A model generated the notes under the pieces. It saw only the letters and a program-made list of their open reading frames with translations, was not told the DNA's origin and did no database searches. Source: JBAXPW01 sp037132015 (lineage in GTDB: Bacteria > Patescibacteriota > Microgenomatia > UBA1406 > GWC2-37-13). Taken from it: DNA of 5,970 nt. The stretch is from the NCBI GenBank assembly GCA_037132015.1, contig JBAXPW010000085.1, positions 1-5,970 on the forward strand. Reading direction: 5' to 3'. The position numbers and the translations under genes were made by a program. This document shows positions 1-4,890 of this stretch, in pieces (the first letter of the stretch is position 1; every line of letters starts with the position of its first letter).

Positions 1-649
1 ATGCAATAAATACCCAACTCATACTTCGAACGACATATTTTTGATACAAAATTCGTCCATGATATCCTATCATAAAGTACATAGTCGAAACTCCCATATA
101 TCTCCAATCCCACCATGTTATGTTAATTTTTTGTTGCGATAAATAAATAGGAGAAAAATAATGGGCTAAACAAAATAGCAAAGTTACTATGCCAATTATG
201 AATACATCATATTTTATATAGAGTTTTAAAATATTAAAAAATATATATACAAAAACTAATGTGGGAATAAACCAAAATACTGTCAAATCCCCTGCCAAAT
301 ACGTACCGCCTAAGAAAAATGATGGGATATAAAATTGAAGCCAATCAAGATTAACTTGATGAAGACCTAAGCCAAAAATTAGAAATATTATCAATAAATA
401 ATATGAAAAATACGGAATAAAAAAGTATTGAATTTTTTGAAATATCTTTGAATAAAAATCTTTTACAGTAATTTCTTTATTCAGAAATCCACTTACCATA
501 AAAAATGCAGGCATATGAAACCAGAATAAAAACCCTCTATACGGGGCGTTTGAATGCCCTATTACTACCATAATTATCAAAATTCCTTTGAGAATATCAA
601 CAAAATTATATCGCAATGATTCATTTTTAATGATCGCGTTTTTAGTCAT
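1..649 (-). CDS. Acyltransferase-3 family membrane O-acyltransferase, N-terminal part (cut by window edge)
   Basis: The reverse strand is open from an ATG at 649 to the left edge, giving 216 residues with no stop, so the C-terminal part lies outside the window. The protein is very hydrophobic, with likely membrane segments near residues 16-33, 41-56, 74-96, 122-143 and 148-166. The first segment reads DILKGILIIMVVIGH and holds Lys21 and His32 spaced as the R/K-X10-H motif of acyltransferase-3 proteins. It is followed by FHMPAFFMVSGF (44-55) and a WFIP motif (126-129). This family moves acetyl or other acyl groups onto surface sugars across the inner membrane; the DIxKG...VVIGH pattern resembles the fucose 4-O-acetylase/OafA-like branch, but the substrate cannot be read from sequence. 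It lies on the same strand as groEL but behind a strong terminator, so it probably has its own promoter. A TATACT box at 680-685 is a weak candidate without a good -35. I see no Shine-Dalgarno sequence. Confidence 0.88.
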   Translation of the reverse strand, partial: MTKNAIIKNESLRYNFVDILKGILIIMVVIGHSNAPYRGFLFWFHMPAFFMVSGFLNKEITVKDFYSKIFQKIQYFFIPYFSYYLLIIFLIFGLGLHQVNLDWLQFYIPSFFLGGTYLAGDLTVFWFIPTLVFVYIFFNILKLYIKYDVFIIGIVTLLFCLAHYFSPIYLSQQKINITWWDWRYMGVSTMYFMIGYHGRILYQKYVVRSMSWVFIA

Positions 650-701
650 ACTTATATTGTTAATTTTGAAGTAATAATAAGTATATACTTTTTCTTAATA
701 C

Positions 702-740
702 AAAAAAAACCCCGCCATCCGCCAACTGGCGGAGACGGGG
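702..740 (-). terminator. Intrinsic terminator of the groESL operon
   Basis: Read on the minus strand just after the groEL stop, CCCCG (740-736) pairs with CGGGG (714-710). Inside it TCCGCC (733-728) pairs with GGCGGA (723-718) around a four-base loop, and the GC-rich stem is followed at once by eight T residues (709-702). This is a textbook rho-independent terminator, and it separates groEL from the acyltransferase gene downstream. Confidence 0.92.
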
Positions 741-755
741 TACCTCACGGATAGC

Positions 756-2393
756 TTAATATCCCATATCGCCCATACCACCCATTCCAGGGGATGGAGC
801 ATCTTTTTTAGGTTCAGGAATATCAGTGATCAAAGCTTCAGTTGTCAGAATCATTGTTGCAACCGACGATGCATTTTCAATGGCTGAACGAACTACTTTA
901 GCTGGATCAATAATTCCTTTTTTATACATTGAACCATATTCAAGATTAACAGCATCAAATCCATAATCCGGATCTTTTGACTGTTCGACCATATACATCA
1001 CTTTTCCGGGATCTTCACCAGATGTCTTTGCGATCATCTGGATAGGCTCAGCAAGTGATTTATAAATAATATCGACACCTATCTTTTCTTCATCCATATG
1101 AAGAGTTTTTTTTAGATCAATAAGAACTTTTCGTGCTTGTAAGAATGTTGTTCCACCTCCTGCAACTATACCTTCTTGAAGTGCTGCTTTTACTGCTGCG
1201 ACAGCATCATTTACACGTTCTTTACGTTCTTTCATTTCAATCTCTGTTGCTGCACCAACCTTGATAACCATGACCCCACCAGAAAGTTTTGCCAATCGTT
1301 CTTGAAGCTTTTCTTTATCAAAATCAGAAGTGCTAGCATCAATCTCTTTTTTGATCTGACTGACACGCGCTTTGATCGCATCTTCTTTACCTTTTCCACC
1401 AATTACCTGAGTGTGCTCTTTGTCTGTTATAATACGATCGGCACGTCCACAGTCCTCAATAGAAACACTTTCAAACTTTCGACCCAAATCATCTGAGATA
1501 ACCGTTGCTCCTGTTAAAATAGCAAGGTCTTCAAGCATTGCTTTTCTTCTATCACCAAATCCGGGTGCTTTAACAACTAATGCATTAAATGTTCCTCGGA
1601 GTTTGTTTACAACGAGTGTAGCAAGTGCTTCACCTTCTACGTCATCAGCAATAATTACAAGATTTTTTGAAACTTTGACTAACTTCTCAAGGAATGGAAG
1701 TAGATCGGAAATTGCTGTGATTTTTTTATCTGTGATAAGAATATATGGATCTTCAATTTCTGCAATCATTTTATCTTGATTTGTAACAAAATATTGAGAA
1801 GCATATCCCTTATCAATTTCCATACCTTCTTTGTGTTCACTATCCATTTCAAGACCTTTTCCTTCTTCAACTGTCACAACACCATCTTTACCTACTTTGG
1901 TAATTGCATCTGCAATGAGTTTACCAATGGTGGCATTTTGAGCTGAGATTGTTGCAATCTGTTCTGTCTCTTCTGCTGTTTTAATTGCTTTACTCATTTT
2001 TTTCACTTGCACAATAACTGCCTCAACTGCCTTATCAATTCCGCGTTTCATTATCATTGGATTTGATCCTGCTGTAATACTGCGCATTCCATAATTTACG
2101 ATTGATTGCGCAAGTAATGTTGATGTGGTTGTACCATCACCTGCAACATCATTGGTTTTTGAGGCTGCTTCTTTAACCATTTGTGCTCCCATATTTTCAA
2201 ATGGATCTGGAAGTTCGATCTCCTTTGCAACAGTAACACCATCATGAATGACATTTGGTGCTCCCCATTTTTTATCTAGCGCAACATTACGACCACGTGG
2301 TCCAAGTGTTGTTGTAACAGCTCTAGCTAGTGTATTCACTCCTTTAACAAGTTTTTGTCTTGCTTCATCAGCAAATATGATTTGTTTTGCCAT
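756..2393 (-). CDS. groEL: Chaperonin GroEL (Hsp60, group I, 60 kDa subunit)
   Basis: This cytoplasmic ATP-driven folding machine forms a double ring of seven subunits each and encloses substrates under a GroES lid. The 545-residue product has full family length. The equatorial ATP site is complete: TLGPRG at 29-34, Asp51 in HDGVTVAKEI, GDGTTT at 85-90 with Asp86, and Asp396 (equivalent to the hydrolytic Asp398 of E. coli). The cpn60 signature spans 403-414 and ends in AGGG. The apical domain (about 190-375) keeps the hydrophobic groove that binds GroES and substrates, including PGFGDRR at 277-283. The tail ends in a short GGM-type repeat (GMGGMGDMGY), as expected. The gene follows groES by 37 bp in the same operon and is closed by a strong hairpin. 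His50 replaces the Lys or Asn common at this site, a variant I recall from Chloroflexi and CPR sequences. The Shine-Dalgarno sequence is weak at best. Confidence 0.99.
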   Translation of the reverse strand: MAKQIIFADEARQKLVKGVNTLARAVTTTLGPRGRNVALDKKWGAPNVIHDGVTVAKEIELPDPFENMGAQMVKEAASKTNDVAGDGTTTSTLLAQSIVNYGMRSITAGSNPMIMKRGIDKAVEAVIVQVKKMSKAIKTAEETEQIATISAQNATIGKLIADAITKVGKDGVVTVEEGKGLEMDSEHKEGMEIDKGYASQYFVTNQDKMIAEIEDPYILITDKKITAISDLLPFLEKLVKVSKNLVIIADDVEGEALATLVVNKLRGTFNALVVKAPGFGDRRKAMLEDLAILTGATVISDDLGRKFESVSIEDCGRADRIITDKEHTQVIGGKGKEDAIKARVSQIKKEIDASTSDFDKEKLQERLAKLSGGVMVIKVGAATEIEMKERKERVNDAVAAVKAALQEGIVAGGGTTFLQARKVLIDLKKTLHMDEEKIGVDIIYKSLAEPIQMIAKTSGEDPGKVMYMVEQSKDPDYGFDAVNLEYGSMYKKGIIDPAKVVRSAIENASSVATMILTTEALITDIPEPKKDAPSPGMGGMGDMGY

Positions 2394-2430
2394 AATTTAT
2401 TTCTAATTAATAATTAACAATTAGTATCGT

Positions 2431-2730
2431 TTATTCCACAATTGCCATAATATCTTTTTGTTCAACAAGAAGCCATTCCTGATTCTCTACTTTAACTTCA
2501 TTGCCACCCCATTTTTTATACATAACTTTTTGTCCTACTTTAACAATCATAGATACTGCCTTACCATCACTATTTACTCCACCCGGTCCTACAGCCATAA
2601 TCTCTCCTACTTGAGGTTTTTCTTTTGCACTATCTGGTAACAAAATTCCTGAAGCAGTCATTTCATCCTGCTGTAACGGTTTGATTAAAACATAATCAAA
2701 CATCGGTTTGATTGATTGTTTTTTTGACAT
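2431..2730 (-). CDS. groES: Co-chaperonin GroES (Hsp10)
   Basis: GroES forms the seven-subunit lid that caps the GroEL ring and closes the folding chamber. The 99-residue product fits the family length. It opens with IKPMFDYVLIKP (7-18), the Cpn10 N-terminal strand. The mobile loop runs through about 19-38 and holds the hydrophobic GroEL-contact tripeptide Ile29-Leu30-Leu31. VGEIMAVGPG (41-50) begins the roof region, and the chain ends with a conserved strand WLLVEQKDIMAIVE. The start ATG at 2730 gives a short SKKQS extension before the conserved core. It is the first gene of the operon with groEL. A near-consensus promoter lies about 90-115 bp upstream, inside the region shared with the divergent Lon-like gene. 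No CIRCE inverted repeat is visible between 2731 and 2870, so HrcA control is not supported. No Shine-Dalgarno sequence precedes the start. Confidence 0.98.
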   Translation of the reverse strand: MSKKQSIKPMFDYVLIKPLQQDEMTASGILLPDSAKEKPQVGEIMAVGPGGVNSDGKAVSMIVKVGQKVMYKKWGGNEVKVENQEWLLVEQKDIMAIVE

Positions 2731-2800
2731 AGTTTTTTGATAAATTAATAATTTTTAATAAACAAAAAAAGATACAATACTTTTTTAGTGTGGATTTCTT

Positions 2801-2827
2801 TTCACATGAACAGTATATTTATATAAG
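2801..2827 (+). promoter_or_regulatory. Possible divergent promoter for the Lon-like gene
   Basis: On the plus strand TTCACA (2801-2806, five of six) is followed after 15 bases by TATAAG (2822-2827, five of six). The spacing is shorter than ideal. Transcription from here would begin near 2834 and leave a leader of about 37 bases before the ATG at 2871. The -10 box overlaps the -10 of the groES promoter on the other strand. A TACAAT box at 2773-2778 is an alternative but has no convincing -35. Confidence 0.3.
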
Positions 2828-2846
2828 ACACGAGTCATTTTGTCAA
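2818..2846 (-). promoter_or_regulatory. Sigma-70-type promoter of groES-groEL
   Basis: On the minus strand a perfect -35 box TTGACA (2846-2841) is followed by exactly 17 bases and the -10 box TATAAA (2823-2818, five of six matches). Transcription should start near 2811, leaving a groES leader of about 80 bases. It is the best promoter match in the window and lies where a strong chaperonin promoter is expected. It falls inside the 5' extension of the Lon-like reading frame, which bears on that gene's true start. Confidence 0.75.
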
Positions 2847-2870
2847 GTGAATAGTTTGTCTGCTAATTAT

Positions 2871-3917
2871 ATGCAACCACAATCAGGATTATCAGAAATT
2901 GATAAGCTAATTTCAATATTACAACAAAGTCAGATACCTGCCAATCTTAAAGAACGCGCTATGCAACAAATAGAACGTATAGCTCTTACTCTGAAATTTG
3001 GAGGTAATCTCACCCAATTAGATGTTACCGAAAAATATATAGACTGGATTACAAATCTTCCATGGTTCAATTCTTCTCAAGATTTATTAGATATTAGAAG
3101 AGCAAAAGAGCTTCTTGATAAAAAGCATTATGGACTTGATAGAGTGAAAACAAGAGTTCTTGAATACATTTCAATGCTTATATTACAAAAACAAAATCTT
3201 AAGCTTGAAGCATATCGAGCTCCTATTCTTTTTTTTGTAGGTCTTGCTGGAACAGGTAAAACAACTTTTGCAGTATCTCTTGCTGAAGCATTCGGAAGAG
3301 AATTTATTCGCATTCCATTTGGAGGTCTTGGATCTGCTTTTGATCTTCGTGGACAACCAAAAACAACTCCAGCAGCAGAACCGGGAATGATAATCAAAGC
3401 ATTACGAAAAGCAAATACAAAAAATCCAGTAATTCTATTGGATGAATTAGATCGTGTATCATCAGACGCTCGAAGTTCTATCATGGGTGTACTGATCGAA
3501 GTGCTCGATCCCGGACAAAATGTAGCATTTACTGATTATTTTATTGATTTCCCCTTTGACCTTTCTCAAGTATTATTTGTTGCAACGGCCAATAATACGA
3601 AGGATATTGCAACTGCCGTTCTTGATCGTTTGGAGGTCATTCAGATGCCTTCATACAATGATGATGAAAAAATTTATATTGGGAAAAATTATGTCTTTCC
3701 AAAATATGTTCAAGATCTTGGACTCACTTCACAACAAATTGGCATTGATGATGCTGTTTGGCCAAAACTGGTAAGACCTCTGGGATTTGAACCGGGTATC
3801 CGTAGTTTGGAGCGAATGATAGAAGGAATTGTCAGAAAATCAGCTTATAAACTTGTGAGTGGTCAGGTTCCATCAGTCTACGTGAATGAAAATAATATGA
3901 AGGAGTATATTGCCTAA
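2871..3917 (+). CDS. Lon-type AAA+ ATPase module without protease domain
   Basis: The product (348 residues from ATG 2871) aligns by eye with the ATPase core of Lon protease. A helical lead-in carries YIDWITNLPW (56-65) and HYGL (86-89), both typical of Lon. Walker A is GLAGTGKT (124-131) and Walker B is VILLDELD, with Asp191 and Glu192. Sensor-1 Asn241, the arginine finger Arg253 (LDRLEVI) and sensor-2 Arg311 (PGIRSLER) are all present, so ATP hydrolysis is likely. The chain stops at NENNMKEYIA, where Lon would enter its Ser-Lys protease domain; that domain and the N-terminal substrate-binding domain are absent and do not appear in other frames nearby. The Tyr-Ile pair of pore loop 1 is replaced by Thr166-Pro167, and the GDP of pore loop 2 by Ser-Ser-Ile (202-204). 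Function is unknown; an ATP-driven chaperone or remodelling role is an inference supported only by the neighbouring groESL. GTG 2790 and GTG 2847 are in-frame alternative starts. I prefer ATG 2871 because the extra N-terminus looks unconserved and covers the groES promoter. Confidence 0.88.
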   Translation: MQPQSGLSEIDKLISILQQSQIPANLKERAMQQIERIALTLKFGGNLTQLDVTEKYIDWITNLPWFNSSQDLLDIRRAKELLDKKHYGLDRVKTRVLEYISMLILQKQNLKLEAYRAPILFFVGLAGTGKTTFAVSLAEAFGREFIRIPFGGLGSAFDLRGQPKTTPAAEPGMIIKALRKANTKNPVILLDELDRVSSDARSSIMGVLIEVLDPGQNVAFTDYFIDFPFDLSQVLFVATANNTKDIATAVLDRLEVIQMPSYNDDEKIYIGKNYVFPKYVQDLGLTSQQIGIDDAVWPKLVRPLGFEPGIRSLERMIEGIVRKSAYKLVSGQVPSVYVNENNMKEYIA

Positions 3918-3943
3918 AATAGCTTTTAGCATTTAGTTTTTTT
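3914..3943 (+). terminator. Probable intrinsic terminator of the Lon-like gene
   Basis: CTAAA (3914-3918) can pair with TTTAG (3932-3936), and GCT (3922-3924) with AGC (3928-3930) across a TTT loop. The two stem parts are separated by small bulges, and seven T residues follow at once (3937-3943). The hairpin overlaps the stop codon. The stem is AT-rich and imperfect, so it is weaker than the groESL terminator. Confidence 0.5.
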
Positions 3944-4080
3944 CTTATTTCATATTTAGAATGACCCTTTATTTTCTCTACAGGATAGTTACTTTTTATC
4001 TTTTCGATCTTTTCCCAATGCGCATCAGTGAGATCAATTCCTAACGTTTCTCCTATACATAATATGTTCAAGAGTATATC

Positions 4081-4104
4081 TCCTATTTCCTATTTCCTAT
4101 TTCC
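4081..4104. repeat. Heptanucleotide tandem repeat (TATTTCC, three copies)
   Basis: TATTTCC is repeated exactly at 4084-4090, 4091-4097 and 4098-4104, with a partial copy TCC at 4081-4083. On the minus strand the unit reads GGAAATA and covers the codons for Glu-Ile-Gly of the EXXD metal motif of the MazG-type gene. Removing two units (14 bp) joins GAG to GAA-ATA-GGA-GAT, giving the family-typical EEIGD in one frame. Seven is not a multiple of three, so each copy gained or lost changes the frame. Confidence 0.95.
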
Positions 4105-4370
4105 TCTTTTTTCTTTGCGTTTCGTTCTGGCTCATTTTTTATCGTATCGTTTTCTGCCCAAATGAGTGTTCTAGTGTCTCACTTGCTTCTCGGAGCAGAC
4201 TCATCGCTATATTTTTTGATGTATGAAATTGTTCCCAATTCCTTTCTGCAATGAGTTCTTTTGCAACTTTTTTCATTTCTGAGACGTTATCTGAGTATGA
4301 AATATGAGTTTGAATAAATTTTAACTTACAAATTGTAGCATAAATAGTATCTAGATAAAATAAAGTTAGC

Positions 4371-4399
4371 TTGGAAAACTCAGATAAATAAAGTAAAAT
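4371..4399 (+). promoter_or_regulatory. Promoter of tRNA-Cys
   Basis: TTGGAA (4371-4376, four of six matches to the -35) and TAAAAT (4394-4399, five of six to the -10) are separated by exactly 17 bases. The start point would be near 4406, about 17 bases before the mature tRNA. Confidence 0.6.
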
Positions 4400-4422
4400 A
4401 TACTACTTAGGAAGTAAATTTA

Positions 4423-4495
4423 GGTGCGTTGGTGAAGTGGAAACACGGTTGTCTGCAAAACAACTATTGCGCCAGTTCGATTCTGGCACGCACCT
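4423..4495 (+). tRNA. trnC: tRNA-Cys, anticodon GCA
   Basis: The cloverleaf is complete. The acceptor stem GGTGCGT (4423-4429) pairs with ACGCACC (4488-4494). The anticodon stem GTTGT/ACAAC (4448-4452, 4460-4464) encloses the loop CTGCAAA with GCA at 4455-4457. The T arm has GCCAG/CTGGC around TTCGATT. The discriminator base is T4495, the U73 expected for cysteine tRNA. The 3' CCA is not encoded and must be added enzymatically. No terminator follows directly, so read-through into tRNA-Ser is possible. Confidence 0.97.
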
Positions 4496-4513
4496 CATAT
4501 TAGGCATTGGTCA

Positions 4514-4543
4514 TTGGCATAATCAGTAGTAGATTGTTATAAT
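4514..4543 (+). promoter_or_regulatory. Promoter of tRNA-Ser
   Basis: TTGGCA (4514-4519, five of six) and a perfect TATAAT (4538-4543) are separated by 18 bases, and TGT before the -10 makes it an extended -10 element. The start would be near 4550, about 34 bases before the mature tRNA-Ser. This suggests tRNA-Ser can be transcribed independently of tRNA-Cys. Confidence 0.65.
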
Positions 4544-4583
4544 ATTACGAATTACTACTAGCCATAAGCTAATAGTTAATTTA

Positions 4584-4668
4584 GGAGAGGTGTCAGAGTG
4601 GTCGAATGAACCGGTCTTGAAAACCGGCGTGGCGAAAGTCACCGTGGGTTCGAATCCCACCCTCTCCG
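4584..4668 (+). tRNA. trnS: tRNA-Ser, anticodon TGA
   Basis: The 85-base gene is a class II tRNA. The acceptor stem GGAGAGG (4584-4590) pairs with CCTCTCC (4661-4667, with one G-T pair). The anticodon stem CCGGT/ACCGG (4611-4615, 4623-4627) encloses CTTGAAA with TGA at 4618-4620. A long variable arm (GTGGC, GAAA, GTCAC) precedes a T arm containing GTTCGAATC. The discriminator is G4668, as expected for serine tRNA. CCA is not encoded. Confidence 0.97.
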
Positions 4669-4671
4669 CAG

Positions 4672-4703
4672 AAAAATAGCACACGAAAGTGTGTCTATTT
4701 TTT
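4672..4703 (+). terminator. Intrinsic terminator after tRNA-Ser
   Basis: AAAAATAG (4672-4679) pairs with CTATTTTT (4695-4702), and CACAC (4680-4684) pairs with GTGTG (4689-4693) around a GAAA tetraloop with one bulged T. The run of T at 4698-4703 completes an intrinsic terminator three bases after the mature tRNA end. The A/T arms make the same hairpin potentially active on the minus strand too, where it could stop transcripts from the 341-residue gene. Confidence 0.88.
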
Positions 4704-4890
4704 GCGGTAGTGGTGATTTGATGAGAACAGTTAGCCTCATTTAAAGTCGCATTTTTATTATGTGTATCCCACATTACCTTATTCAAGGGAAACTACTTTA
4801 ACTTTCAAAGTGTAACGCGCATATACTGTGTTAAACGTATTTTGGTAGCCTTAATTGATTAAGGTTAAGAAGATTAACTAAAAAAATTAA

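Larger units (their letters stand above)
3832..4276 (-). pseudogene. MazG/RS21-C6-type nucleotide pyrophosphohydrolase, frameshifted
   Basis: Three reading frames together give one all-alpha NTP-pyrophosphatase of about 110 residues; such enzymes hydrolyse surplus or damaged (d)NTPs to the monophosphate. Frame one starts at ATG 4276 and reads ERNWEQFHTSKNIAMSL then REASETLEH, which holds the first metal motif EXXE (Glu30, Glu33). It derails near 4163-4166; one added T would restore EHFIWAEN, and uncorrected it stops at 4139-4141. Frame two (about 4160-4104) reads WAEND...KKKEE, then hits a TAG at 4083-4085 within the 7-bp repeat. Frame three, from 4089, gives the second metal motif EIGD (EXXD), then ILLNILCIGETLGIDLT and YPVEKIKG, the usual family ending. 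This frame runs on to a TGA at 3832, overlapping the Lon-like gene by 86 bp, which looks unnatural; the original end was probably near 3930. A TGCTACAAT extended -10 (4332-4340, minus strand) could be its promoter. A real pseudogene, a sequencing error, or in part a switchable repeat are all possible. Confidence 0.82.

Noticed and set aside
1176..1779. Plus-strand reading frames inside groEL (1176-1496 and 1411-1779)
   Set aside because: They lie opposite a certain groEL gene, have low-complexity compositions and no family similarity; they are shadows.
2458..2640. A 60-residue plus-strand frame inside groES
   Set aside because: It is antisense to a certain gene and rich in Phe, Tyr and Ile as expected of a shadow frame.
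2731..2870. CIRCE (HrcA operator) upstream of groES
   Set aside because: Neither the TTAGCACTC half-site nor its spaced inverted partner is present on either strand.
3128..3774. Other-frame readings inside the Lon-like gene (3128-3484 minus, 3544-3774 plus)
   Set aside because: The Lon-type frame shows ordered ATPase motifs throughout this stretch, so these are shadows.
3918..4422. A displaced Lon protease domain downstream of the Lon-like ATPase
   Set aside because: All similarity in 3918-4276 is to the MazG-type enzyme on the other strand; no Ser-Lys protease motif appears in any frame.
4505..4520. Imperfect 7-bp duplication of CATTGG, considered as a mobile-element end or direct repeat
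   Set aside because: It is only two short copies and is explained as part of the tRNA-Ser promoter -35 region.
4523..4786. An 87-residue minus-strand reading frame containing RVGFEPTVTFATPVFKTGS
   Set aside because: It is the antisense of tRNA-Ser. This peptide is a well-known false protein produced by translating across serine tRNA genes.
4849..4864. Palindrome CCTTAA-TTGA-TTAAGG, considered as a terminator for the 341-residue gene
   Set aside because: The stem is short and AT-rich, and no T run follows it on either strand. The run of seven T on the minus strand (4886-4880) comes before it, not after.
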